From the NCBI GenBank assembly GCA_038751255.1, contig JBCDGN010000016.1, positions 1 through 51,860 of the forward strand: 51,860 bases of DNA, read 5' to 3'. The notes under the pieces are model-generated. The model did no database searches and was not told where the DNA came from. It saw only the letters and a list, made by a program, of their open reading frames with translations. Each line of letters starts with the position of its first letter. Positions within the stretch are counted from its first letter, which is position 1. Shown here piece after piece: positions 1 to 8,047 of this stretch. The stretch comes from JANSYP01 sp038751255. GTDB lineage: Bacteria > Pseudomonadota > Alphaproteobacteria > Rhodobacterales > Rhodobacteraceae. The position numbers and the translations under genes were made by a program.

Positions 1-318
1 CTGATCCTGTCAGTCCTCTACACAGGGTTCATTTTGGCCTATTTTGGCCGCTCTGACGGAGGCTACGGATCGCTGGCCGAAGTCCGGCAGTTATTCACCA
101 CCGACCAGCTTCTTTTGGCGGGATGGATCCACTACCTTGCCTTTGACCTGATGGTTGGGGGCTTTTTGGCCGATCGAATGGACCGGCTAAGGCTACACCG
201 CGTCCTGCAAGCTCCGATCTTGTTTTGCACCTTTATGTTTGGGCCTGTCGGCGTATTGCTCGCCTATGGGACAGAAGCGGTGATGCGATTGAGTGCGCGC
301 AACGAGATGGCGGCCTAA
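1..318 (+). CDS. ABA4-like (DUF4281) membrane protein, 3' part
   Basis: The reading frame is open from the first base of the window and stops at 316-318, so the N-terminus is missing. About 105 residues are visible. They are hydrophobic and carry a motif typical of the ABA4-like family: a tryptophan-histidine-tyrosine run followed by LAFDLMVGG and a charged DRMDRLRLHR loop, then another membrane helix. ABA4 is known from neoxanthin formation in plants. The bacterial members are small membrane proteins of unsettled function, so no reaction is claimed. A second membrane protein starts 4 bases after the stop and is probably co-transcribed. Confidence 0.75.
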   Translation: MILSVLYTGFILAYFGRSDGGYGSLAEVRQLFTTDQLLLAGWIHYLAFDLMVGGFLADRMDRLRLHRVLQAPILFCTFMFGPVGVLLAYGTEAVMRLSARNEMAA

Positions 319-322
319 CAGG

Positions 323-1129
323 ATGCACTATTACACATTGCCCCAAGAGAGCGCCCAGACGCGCTTTTCGATCATCCTAACCGGTCTTTCGGCGGCGATC
401 TTGCTGCTCACCCTATCGGCTTATGTGGTGGATGAGCGCTTGCTTGGTGATGCGCCTGTCTGGGCGAAGCCAGCTAAGTTTGCGTCTTCCTTCGTCGTGC
501 TCTTTGCTACAATAGCTTGGCTTGAGACACGTCTTTCCGAGCCTTGGCGGGACGGTTGGTTGCTTAGCGCCACGCTTGTCGTGATGGGCACCGCATTGGT
601 GGCAGAGATGGGCTACATCATCTTTCAAGCCGCGCAGGCCGAGGCGTCTCACTTCAACTACGCAACCCCGTTTCATGCCTTCATGTACACCACCGTCATG
701 TTTGTCGGTGCGCTTGCCTTGGTCGCGGCAATCGGGATCTACGGGTTCGCGGCGGCTTTGGACAAAGAGGCGGAACTGCCTCCGGGTGTTCGATGGGGCG
801 TGGTCTGGGGCTTTGCGCTTTCCTTCGTTCTCACGGTGATCGTCGCGGGGTATATGGGCGGTCAATCGGGCCACCATGTGGGCACACCGTCGCTTGATGC
901 CGCCCGCATTCCATTTCTGGGATGGTCAGGCGAGGTAGGCGATCTGCGGCCAGCTCATTTCCTGTCGCTGCACGCAATGCAAGCTCTGCCGCTCTTTGGA
1001 TGGGTGGTAGACAGGCAAAACCTCGCGCGGCCTAGATACGCCGTCTCTGTTGCGGCGGTGATTTACACGGTACTTACACTGGCGGTTTTTGCTCAAGCTC
1101 TCGCAGGACAGCCTTTGATCCGGCTTTAG
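323..1129 (+). CDS. Conserved integral membrane protein, unknown function
   Basis: I do not recognise the family. The protein has 268 residues from the ATG at 323. An upstream GTG at 293 would overlap the preceding gene and is less likely. About seven hydrophobic stretches are spread over the whole length, for example near residues 18-36, 50-66, 82-102, 121-142, 159-179, 211-225 and 238-258, with short loops and no soluble domain. The gene starts 4 bases after the ABA4-like gene, so the two are probably translated together. Function cannot be read from the sequence. Confidence 0.7.
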   Translation: MHYYTLPQESAQTRFSIILTGLSAAILLLTLSAYVVDERLLGDAPVWAKPAKFASSFVVLFATIAWLETRLSEPWRDGWLLSATLVVMGTALVAEMGYIIFQAAQAEASHFNYATPFHAFMYTTVMFVGALALVAAIGIYGFAAALDKEAELPPGVRWGVVWGFALSFVLTVIVAGYMGGQSGHHVGTPSLDAARIPFLGWSGEVGDLRPAHFLSLHAMQALPLFGWVVDRQNLARPRYAVSVAAVIYTVLTLAVFAQALAGQPLIRL

Positions 1130-1169
1130 GCGCGACCGCTGACTGCAAAAACTGTGCTGCAAAAACGAC

Positions 1170-1191
1170 AAACCCCCGCGAGGGGCGGGGG
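1170..1191 (-). terminator. Rho-independent terminator of rpsU
   Basis: Read on the minus strand, CCCCCGC (1191-1185), a 5-base loop and GCGGGGG (1179-1173) form a perfect 7-bp GC stem. It is followed directly by TTTG and, a few bases on, by another T run. It lies about 50 bases beyond the rpsU stop codon and in the expected orientation. Confidence 0.75.
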
Positions 1192-1240
1192 CGTCAAGGG
1201 GCGGCGCAGAGCCTGCCCGGGGTTCGCGGGATCGATCCGC

Positions 1241-1447
1241 TCAGAGCAGACCTTCGCGCTGCGCTTTCTTGCGCGCAAGCTTGCGGGCACGGCGAATGGC
1301 CTCGGCCTTTTCGCGGGCTTTCTTCTCGGACGGTTTTTCGAAATGCTGCTTGAGCTTCATTTCACGAAAAACGCCTTCGCGCTGAAGCTTCTTCTTCAGA
1401 GCACGGAGAGCCTGATCGACATTGTTGTCGCGAACGCTGACCTGCAT
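1241..1447 (-). CDS. rpsU: 30S ribosomal protein S21
   Basis: This 68-residue protein belongs to the small ribosomal subunit and takes part in initiation on mRNAs. It begins MQVSVRDNNVDQALRALKKK and ends in a long lysine/arginine helix, both characteristic of bS21. Its length matches the alphaproteobacterial form. A purine-rich stretch (aaaggtgg) lies roughly a dozen bases upstream of the ATG. The gene is transcribed away from COQ9, and the 124-base gap between them should hold both promoters. A GC hairpin terminator follows it. Confidence 0.97.
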   Translation of the reverse strand: MQVSVRDNNVDQALRALKKKLQREGVFREMKLKQHFEKPSEKKAREKAEAIRRARKLARKKAQREGLL

Positions 1448-1571
1448 ATGGGTGTCACCACCTTTCGGGTTTGAGTTGCATGTTTTCGCAGGAGGTGGCC
1501 TGATAACAAACAGACCCTAGCTTGTCCAGTGGATCGCGGTACAACCGGTCCAAGTACAAAAGGATTTCACA

Positions 1572-2276
1572 ATGGCAGACCAAAATGACACAGATGCACA
1601 AGTGATGGATCGTCTTTTGGACGCAGTCCTCACCCATGTGCCGTTTGATGGATGGAGCAAAACCAGCTTTCGTGCCGCCATTGCAGAAAGCGGTGTGGAT
1701 CCGATTGTGGCTGAGGCGGTCTGTCCTCGTGGCGCGGTGGATCTTGCGCTCGCGTTTCATCGCCGGGGTGATGACCTGATGGTGCAGCGTTTGCACGAAG
1801 AAGACCTCACAGCGCTCAAATTCCGGGAAAAGATCGAGCGTGCTGTTCAGTTGCGGCTGCAGGTGATTGAGGACAAAGAGGCCGTGCGTCGTGGTGCCAC
1901 GCTTTTCTCTTTGCCGATCTATGCCGCAGACGGGGCCCGGGCGGTCTGGGCCACGGTCGACACGATCTGGTCCGAACTGGGCGACAAGTCCGACGATGTG
2001 AACTGGTACACCAAACGCGCCACTCTGTACGCGGTCTATTCCGCCACGGTGCTCTATTGGTTGGGCGATGAAAGCCCAGAAAACCAGCGCACCTGGAATT
2101 TTCTCGGTCGCCGCATAGACGATGTGATGCAGATTGAGACCCTGAAAAAGAAGGTCAACGACAACGCCTTCTTGAAGCCGTTCATGGCCGGACCGAATTG
2201 GGTCATGGGGATGATCAAAGCGCCCTCTCAAACATCGCGGATGGATCTACCGGGAACGATCAACCGGCAGAATTAA
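1572..2276 (+). CDS. COQ9 family ubiquinone-biosynthesis protein
   Basis: The protein has 234 residues. COQ9 proteins bind lipids and assist the hydroxylation and deamination steps of ubiquinone synthesis at the inner membrane. Recognition rests on the N-terminal part with WSKTSFRAA and AVCPRGAVDLALAFH, and the central block KRATLYAVYSATVLYWLGDESPE followed by FLGRRIDDVMQIE. These match the bacterial COQ9/RpsU-divergent group. The ATG at 1572 follows a purine stretch (aaaagga). The arrangement back to back with rpsU is common in Rhodobacteraceae. Confidence 0.93.
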   Translation: MADQNDTDAQVMDRLLDAVLTHVPFDGWSKTSFRAAIAESGVDPIVAEAVCPRGAVDLALAFHRRGDDLMVQRLHEEDLTALKFREKIERAVQLRLQVIEDKEAVRRGATLFSLPIYAADGARAVWATVDTIWSELGDKSDDVNWYTKRATLYAVYSATVLYWLGDESPENQRTWNFLGRRIDDVMQIETLKKKVNDNAFLKPFMAGPNWVMGMIKAPSQTSRMDLPGTINRQN

Positions 2277-2347
2277 GACAGTTTCTGCCTCGCGACGCCT
2301 TTATCTTCCCGTAGCGTGATCAGTTGTCCTATGCGGATGCTGAGAAT

Positions 2348-3922
2348 TCACTCTGCCGCTGTAGAGACTACCATGGTGTCAGCGTGGAGCGCTTTTCCAA
2401 GGGATTCAAACCGCGCTTGAGCGGGTTCCCCAAACAAGGCTCGCGTTTCGGAGTTGAGGTGAAGAACCAGTTGTTTGTGTCCGCGTCGCCAAAGCAGGCG
2501 ACCCATCTGATCTGATTGCTGTGCGCTGAACATCGATCCAAAGCGCAGCGCCTTGCCGAGGATCTCGGCTTCGCGTTGCTGAGTTTTTTCGATTAAATCG
2601 AGCATGGGATTGAGCTGTTCCGCGCGACTGTTTTTGTAGCGATGCAGCAAGGCCAGACCCAAAAATACGCGGTCGCTATGGCTTAACCCACCAAGATTTG
2701 CGCGGGTCGCGTAGTCAAAACAAACCTCGGCGCGATAATCAGGGTGAGCCCTCCAGCTTACATCATGCAGAAGACACGCGGCCTTCACCAAGCGCAGACG
2801 CGATTTCGAAAATCTTGGAAAAAGTGGTTTCACAAAACTGAAAAGAACCTTGCCAAAGCCAGGAACGCGCGCGTCTTTGGCTTCGGCAAAGCGGCATGCT
2901 TCGATCAGAGGGTCACGTTCCCTCAGCGTTTGCGGCATTTGCTCCCACAGCAAACCTTCACGCAAACCGTAGCTGCTCACAAAGATCTCTTTGGGTTTGA
3001 GCGCGCGCAACACACTGTCGAGCACTAAAGAGGCGCTTGGGATCAAGGACATACGACCAGAACTGATCCCCGTCAGGTGACGTAGTGTGGCTTGGTCGGT
3101 GTTCCCGATCCATTTCAAGGTACGCTTCAGATCGCCCGGAGGCGGACGATACTCATGCAAGACCTTCAGCGGATAGTTCCGTCGTGCCATGTCGACCTTG
3201 GCAATTGCGCGCCAGGACCCCCCCACCAAGTAAAGACGCCTGGCGGCTTTTGAAAAATGTTTCCCAATCACCGCGGTTTCATGGTCGATCATTTTGCGCA
3301 GGGCGCCTTTACCGTGTTTGGCCGATTGCAGTTTTAACGGACCAAGAGGATAGGTGCCCCGTTCACCCACGACCCCGTCTTCGAGCATCGCGAACTCCAT
3401 TGAGGACCCGCCGATATCGCACACCAGCCCAGTGGCTGCTGGCCACCCCAAAAGGACGCCTTGCGCGGACAGTCGCGCTTCGTCTTGGCCATCAACAACA
3501 AAGATCGACATGCCGGTTTCGGTCTCAATTTGCGCTTGAAACTCAGGGCCATCTTCGGCTTCGCGCATCGCTGCGGTGGCGACAGCGGTCAGGGGGGAAA
3601 TGCCAAATCCCTCGGCGAGGGCCTGGAAGCGTCGGAAAGCCGCCATAGCGCGGTGTTTGCCTTCCGGGTTCAACCGTCTGGTCTCAGCCATTCCCGCGCC
3701 AAGTCCGCAAAGAACCTTTTCATTGTAGAAGTAAGCGGGTGACCGGGCCGCGCCGTCAAAAATCACGAGGCGAACGGAATTAGAGCCTATGTCAACAACG
3801 CCGACGCGCGATAGGCGTCTGCTCGTCGGATCGTCGAATAGTGGCCTGCCGAACAAGCCCCAGTCTTCCCCGCCGCTATCAGGCGCTCCGTCCATTAATG
3901 TCCCTGTTTTTTGACCAAACAT
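2348..3922 (-). CDS. ppx: Exopolyphosphatase, Ppx/GppA family
   Basis: Ppx/GppA enzymes hydrolyse inorganic polyphosphate from the chain end, and some remove the 5'-phosphate of pppGpp. The protein has up to 524 residues. The actin-like ATPase fold is marked by GVVDIGSNSVRLVIFDG (about 41-57) and VCDIGGSSMEF (about 168-178), with a C-terminal HD-like helical region (LLHDVSW, LLHRYKNS). The ATG at 3922 has no visible ribosome site. The ATG at 3892 is preceded by caggga and may be the real start, giving 514 residues. The gene lies 20 bases after ppk on the same strand, so polyphosphate synthesis and breakdown are encoded together. Choosing exopolyphosphatase over pppGpp phosphatase is an inference from this neighbour. 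Confidence 0.9.
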   Translation of the reverse strand: MFGQKTGTLMDGAPDSGGEDWGLFGRPLFDDPTSRRLSRVGVVDIGSNSVRLVIFDGAARSPAYFYNEKVLCGLGAGMAETRRLNPEGKHRAMAAFRRFQALAEGFGISPLTAVATAAMREAEDGPEFQAQIETETGMSIFVVDGQDEARLSAQGVLLGWPAATGLVCDIGGSSMEFAMLEDGVVGERGTYPLGPLKLQSAKHGKGALRKMIDHETAVIGKHFSKAARRLYLVGGSWRAIAKVDMARRNYPLKVLHEYRPPPGDLKRTLKWIGNTDQATLRHLTGISSGRMSLIPSASLVLDSVLRALKPKEIFVSSYGLREGLLWEQMPQTLRERDPLIEACRFAEAKDARVPGFGKVLFSFVKPLFPRFSKSRLRLVKAACLLHDVSWRAHPDYRAEVCFDYATRANLGGLSHSDRVFLGLALLHRYKNSRAEQLNPMLDLIEKTQQREAEILGKALRFGSMFSAQQSDQMGRLLWRRGHKQLVLHLNSETRALFGEPAQARFESLGKALHADTMVVSTAAE

Positions 3923-3942
3923 TACGGGACGATGAGGCTAGG

Positions 3943-6138
3943 TCAACTGTTTACAGCTTTTAGATTGGTCTGAAGCGTTGCCAGTCTTGGCACATCGTCT
4001 GCGCCGGCCGAGCCGCGTCCGGACAGCGACGGATTCTCCATGAAAAATTTGTGGCAACTGAACGGGCGTTCGCCATTGTTAAATTTCGTTCTGGTATAGC
4101 GTCCATCGGGTTCCAAAATCCAGCTATGGGCTTGGTCCGAAAGATTGGCCGCCATGATCTGATCGACGATCTGGGCCTTCACAGTGGGGTTGTCGCAAGC
4201 CACTAAGGTCTCAACCCGACGATTGAGATTGCGTCCCATCCAATCCGCCGATGAGATATAGACCTTCGCGCGATCGGAGGGCAGGCCATGGCCATCGCCG
4301 AAACAGACGATCCGAGAGTGCTCGAGAAACCGTCCGACGATCGATTTGACCCGGATGTTTTCGCTTAAGCCTTTGATACCGGGGCGTACACCGCAGATGC
4401 CTCGGATCACCAGGTCGATCTGAACCCCGGCTTGGCTCGCCTTGTAAAGCGCATCGATCACCTCCGCGTCAATCAACGAATTTAGCTTAGCCCAGACCAA
4501 CGCGGGGCGCCCCGCTTTGGCGTACTTGGCTTCCGCGGCAAGGCTCTCAAGAAGCGTCGATTTGAGGGTCAAAGGCGAGATAGACAGGTTTTCAAGCCCT
4601 TCGGGTTGGGCGTAGCCGGAGAGATAGTTGAACACCTTTGTGGCGTCCCGTCCAAGGGCCGCATCGCAGGTGAAAAGCGATAGATCGGTGTAGATACGCG
4701 CCGTGATCGGGTGGTAATTGCCGGTGCCAAAATGGGTATACGTCACCAGTTTGTCGCCCTCTCGACGAACCACGGAGCTGATTTTGGCATGGGTCTTGTA
4801 GTTCATGAAGCCATAGACCACATGCGCGCCGGCGCGCTCCAACCGGCGCGATTGCCGGATATTCGCGGCCTCATCAAAGCGCGCCTTCAACTCAACCAGG
4901 GCGGTGACCGATTTGCCATCTTCGGCGGCTTCGCAAAGCGCCGAGACAATCGGGCTATCGGTCGATGTCCGATAAAGAGTTTGTTTGATCGCCAGAACAT
5001 CGGGGTCGCGCGCGGCCTGTTGAAGAAAACGCACCACCATGTCAAAGGTCTCGTAGGGATGGTGCAGCAGCATATCCTTATGCCGGATTGCGGCAAACAT
5101 GTCGCCCTCGTGGTCTTGCACACGTTCCGGAACGCGAGGCGTGTAAGACGGCCACAAAAGATCAGGCCGGGCATCAATCACCAACTCTTTTAGATCTACA
5201 ACGCCAATCATTCCCTTGATATCAATAACTTCCTCTGGGCTAAGCTCGAGTTGCTCGGTGATGAGATCGCGCAGGCTCGGCGGAGCGCCAGCAGAAATTT
5301 TCATCCGTACCACTTCACCGCGGCGACGGCGTTTCAGCGCGACCTCGAACTCTCTAACCAGGTCTTCGGCCTCTTCCTCGACTTCCAAATCGCTGTCTCG
5401 AAGGACACGAAAATTGCAGCTTCCGATCAGCGTGTAGCCTGGGAACAGACTGTCGAGATGCATCAGCAACAGTTCTTCAAGGGGCAAGAACCGATGCAGG
5501 CCGGTCTTCGCGGGTAGCGCGATAAATCGATCAATTTTCTGAGGGATCGGCAAAAGTGCGGCCAGCAAGCGGCCATCGCTTTCGCGTTCCAACTGCACGG
5601 CAAGCGCGAACCCCATGTTGGGGATGAACGGAAACGGATGGGCCGGATCGATCGCCAGAGGTGAAAGCACCGGGAAAACCTGAGTGAAGAAGAGATCGGA
5701 CAGAAACTCGCGATCCATCTTCGTCATTCGCGCACGCGCGAGAATTTGGATCCCCTCTGCCTCCATTTCTTTGCGGAGCTGCGCAAGGGTCGTTTGCTGA
5801 GCGACCATGAGCCTTCGCGCATCCGCATCGATCAGCTCAAGCTGTTGTGCCGGCGTCAGCCCGTCGGCTGCCGTTGTTGTGTTTCCCGCGTTGGCCAATT
5901 CGCGCAAACCCGCGATGCGTACGGTATAGAATTCATCAAGATTGGCCGCAGAGATGGAGACAAAGCGCAAACGCTCCAGCAATGGAACATTTGGGTTTTC
6001 GGCCTCTTCGAGCACACGCCAGTTGAAAGCGAGCCAAGACAGTTCGCGATTGAAAAACCGGTCTGGTCCATTGGGATCGAATTCGTCGAGGCTGACCGGC
6101 CGGGGCCGGGGCATATTGAGAAAATCTGCCATGCCCAT
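3943..6138 (-). CDS. ppk1: Polyphosphate kinase 1
   Basis: PPK1 makes polyphosphate reversibly from ATP through a phosphohistidine intermediate. The protein is 731 residues, within the family range. The N-terminal block FFNRELSWLAFNWRVLEEA and the SAANLDEFYTVRIAGL segment are diagnostic. The two phospholipase-D-like histidines are visible in NYKTHAK (His450, the expected autophosphorylation site) and FLEHSRI (His607). The ATG at 6138 has an upstream AAAGGAG; a second ATG two codons later is possible. It follows hdaA after 36 bases and precedes ppx, so all are probably on one transcript. Confidence 0.96.
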   Translation of the reverse strand: MGMADFLNMPRPRPVSLDEFDPNGPDRFFNRELSWLAFNWRVLEEAENPNVPLLERLRFVSISAANLDEFYTVRIAGLRELANAGNTTTAADGLTPAQQLELIDADARRLMVAQQTTLAQLRKEMEAEGIQILARARMTKMDREFLSDLFFTQVFPVLSPLAIDPAHPFPFIPNMGFALAVQLERESDGRLLAALLPIPQKIDRFIALPAKTGLHRFLPLEELLLMHLDSLFPGYTLIGSCNFRVLRDSDLEVEEEAEDLVREFEVALKRRRRGEVVRMKISAGAPPSLRDLITEQLELSPEEVIDIKGMIGVVDLKELVIDARPDLLWPSYTPRVPERVQDHEGDMFAAIRHKDMLLHHPYETFDMVVRFLQQAARDPDVLAIKQTLYRTSTDSPIVSALCEAAEDGKSVTALVELKARFDEAANIRQSRRLERAGAHVVYGFMNYKTHAKISSVVRREGDKLVTYTHFGTGNYHPITARIYTDLSLFTCDAALGRDATKVFNYLSGYAQPEGLENLSISPLTLKSTLLESLAAEAKYAKAGRPALVWAKLNSLIDAEVIDALYKASQAGVQIDLVIRGICGVRPGIKGLSENIRVKSIVGRFLEHSRIVCFGDGHGLPSDRAKVYISSADWMGRNLNRRVETLVACDNPTVKAQIVDQIMAANLSDQAHSWILEPDGRYTRTKFNNGERPFSCHKFFMENPSLSGRGSAGADDVPRLATLQTNLKAVNS

Positions 6139-6174
6139 GCTGGCACATGCTCCTTTTGCACTTGCGGGACTTTT

Positions 6175-6852
6175 CTATCTGGATACGGCAGAATATTCTT
6201 TAAGTACCTCTCCGGCAAGTCTTTTTGTGACGCGGCGTTGCTCTGCCAGGGCCGCGCTGTCAATTGCGGCAACCAGATCGCGCGCCTCATCGAGAGAGCG
6301 GTTCATCCGCGCCACGAGGAATGTCATCACATCGGTATCAGGGAAGAGCTGGCGTTCGCTGAAAAGCTTCGCCAGGACCATTTTCAGCAAATTATCATCC
6401 GGCGCATTAAGCTCGGTCAGCGGGCACGCGGCCAAACGACTGGTCAAATCGGGCAGGGCGATCCCCCAGGTGCCGGGGAGGTCTCTTCCCAAGATCAGGA
6501 GGGGCGCAGCATCAGCTTGTGCGCTGTTATAAATGTGGAAAAGCGCCTCTTCTGCGGCGGGTTTGCCCGCGATCAAATGCGCATCATCGACCGCCAAAGG
6601 GCCGCAGCCCGGCCCGGCCTCTGTGATTGCGGCCGCTTGGATCACGCGTCCCCGAGTGATCTCTGCAAAGATATGCGAAAGATGGGTGCGGCCCGAGCCG
6701 TTCGGCCCCGCAATTACCAGACGCGGCATAGGCCAGCGCTGCGGCGTTAGCACAGCGGCCAGAGCTGCGGCGTTGCTGGGGCTTTCTAAAAAATCGGCTC
6801 TGCCCATGGCGACTTGTGGTGGCAGTTCCAGAGGCAACTGATCGCTTTTCAT
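6175..6852 (-). CDS. hdaA: HdaA, DnaA-related regulator of replication initiation
   Basis: The protein is 225 residues and corresponds to the AAA+ part of DnaA without the DNA-binding domain. Hda/HdaA proteins work with the sliding clamp to promote hydrolysis of DnaA-bound ATP. The N-terminal QLPLEL resembles the clamp-binding motif of Hda. Walker A is at about 49-56 and reads GPNGSGRT, with arginine where lysine is usual. Walker B is LAVDDAHLI (about 86-94). The start ATG at 6852 overlaps the TGA of the upstream permease (ATGA), so the two are translationally coupled. A longer open frame reaching 7311 only runs antisense to nothing meaningful and overlaps the permease in another frame, so I reject that start. 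Confidence 0.9.
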   Translation of the reverse strand: MKSDQLPLELPPQVAMGRADFLESPSNAAALAAVLTPQRWPMPRLVIAGPNGSGRTHLSHIFAEITRGRVIQAAAITEAGPGCGPLAVDDAHLIAGKPAAEEALFHIYNSAQADAAPLLILGRDLPGTWGIALPDLTSRLAACPLTELNAPDDNLLKMVLAKLFSERQLFPDTDVMTFLVARMNRSLDEARDLVAAIDSAALAEQRRVTKRLAGEVLKEYSAVSR

Positions 6853-7943
6853 TCGTCCGCGTCTTGCGCTTTGTATTCCGCATCGTCGGACAAACCTCGA
6901 TAAAGCCGCCCGTGCAAATACTGGTTCAGCAAGAACCGCACCAAAACGGCGATCAAGGCAGAGATCGGCACGGCGAGCAGCATCCCGACAAAGCCAAAGA
7001 TTGTGCCGAACACCGACAGCGCAAAGATCAGCCAAACCGGATGGATGCCAACCGAAGAACCGACCAGCTTTGGTGTAAGATAATTGCCCTCCACAATCTG
7101 TCCGAAGACAAAAATCAGGCCGATCAGTAAAATCTGGAACCAATCGCCCCAGAATTGGAAACTCGCCAATCCCACAGCCATGATGAAACCAACAATCGAG
7201 CCCACATAGGGGATGAAAGACAAAAGCCCGCCGATGAAGCCAACGACCAGCCCATAGTTGAGGCCAGCGGCCATCAAGGCAATCGCGTAAAAGGTGCCCT
7301 GGATAAGGCAAACTGTGCCCTGGCCTCGTAGAAACCCGCCAAGCGCGTCGTCCATTTCGCCCACGATCTTCCGAATGACCGGCGCATGATCTCTTGGCAG
7401 CAACTCATCGGTGCGCGCGACAATCCGGTCCCAATCGATCAGCAGGTAAATCGTGACAACTGGCACGATGAAGATCAGCAACAGCAGGTTCACGACACCA
7501 AGCGCTGAGTTTAGCAGCCCCTGCATCAACGCTGTGCCGCGTTCTTGAACGAATTGTCCGAACTCAGCGAGCGCTTGCGCCCCTGGAGAGCCCGGTTCCA
7601 ATCCTCCGGGGATACGCGCGCTGAGGAACTCGCGCAGGTTTTGCACAAGATCCGGCACCGCGTTCACAAGGCCAATCGTTTGGCGCACTAGTGAGGGGAT
7701 GATCAGGATTGCGACCGCGATGAGAAGCACCAAAAAACCGATGGAAATGGTCGCAACAGCCAAGCCGCGGGAAAACCCCCACGCCTCTAGGCGATCGGCA
7801 ACCGGATCGAGCAAATAGGCAATGGCCGCGCCGAGCACGAACGGCAAAAGTTGCTCGCCGACAAGCCAGAGCAGTGCAAACAAGATCGCCGCGGCGATGC
7901 CCCAATATTTCAACTGAGTCTCAACAGGTAAAGCCATGCGCAT
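6849..7943 (-). CDS. AI-2E/PerM family membrane transporter
   Basis: The protein has 364 residues and about eight hydrophobic segments. It matches the PerM/AI-2E exporter family in the N-terminal pair of helices (AAILFALLWLVGEQLLPFVLGAAIAYLLDPV), a central amphipathic region and the C-terminal segment LVGSSVGIHPVWLIFALSVFGTIFGFVGMLLAVPISALIAVLVRF. Substrates of most family members are unknown; autoinducer-2 export is shown only for a few. The first ATG at 7943 is followed by another at 7937. The gene heads the hdaA-ppk-ppx operon and diverges from proS over 104 bases. Confidence 0.88.
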   Translation of the reverse strand: MRMALPVETQLKYWGIAAAILFALLWLVGEQLLPFVLGAAIAYLLDPVADRLEAWGFSRGLAVATISIGFLVLLIAVAILIIPSLVRQTIGLVNAVPDLVQNLREFLSARIPGGLEPGSPGAQALAEFGQFVQERGTALMQGLLNSALGVVNLLLLIFIVPVVTIYLLIDWDRIVARTDELLPRDHAPVIRKIVGEMDDALGGFLRGQGTVCLIQGTFYAIALMAAGLNYGLVVGFIGGLLSFIPYVGSIVGFIMAVGLASFQFWGDWFQILLIGLIFVFGQIVEGNYLTPKLVGSSVGIHPVWLIFALSVFGTIFGFVGMLLAVPISALIAVLVRFLLNQYLHGRLYRGLSDDAEYKAQDADE

Positions 7944-8047
7944 TCCCTAGCCTGTGTCATCGCAGGCTTCCAGAGCGCTTCCCGTCTTGTGATGGTTCAG
8001 GCAATGGCCTAACCCGGCAGGAACAAGGTCAATACCGAGGTGGTGCC

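Noticed and set aside
6853..7311. Upstream extension of the hdaA frame giving a 378-residue protein
   Set aside because: The extension overlaps the AI-2E permease gene in another frame, is not protein-like, and the ATG overlapping the permease TGA gives the normal HdaA length.
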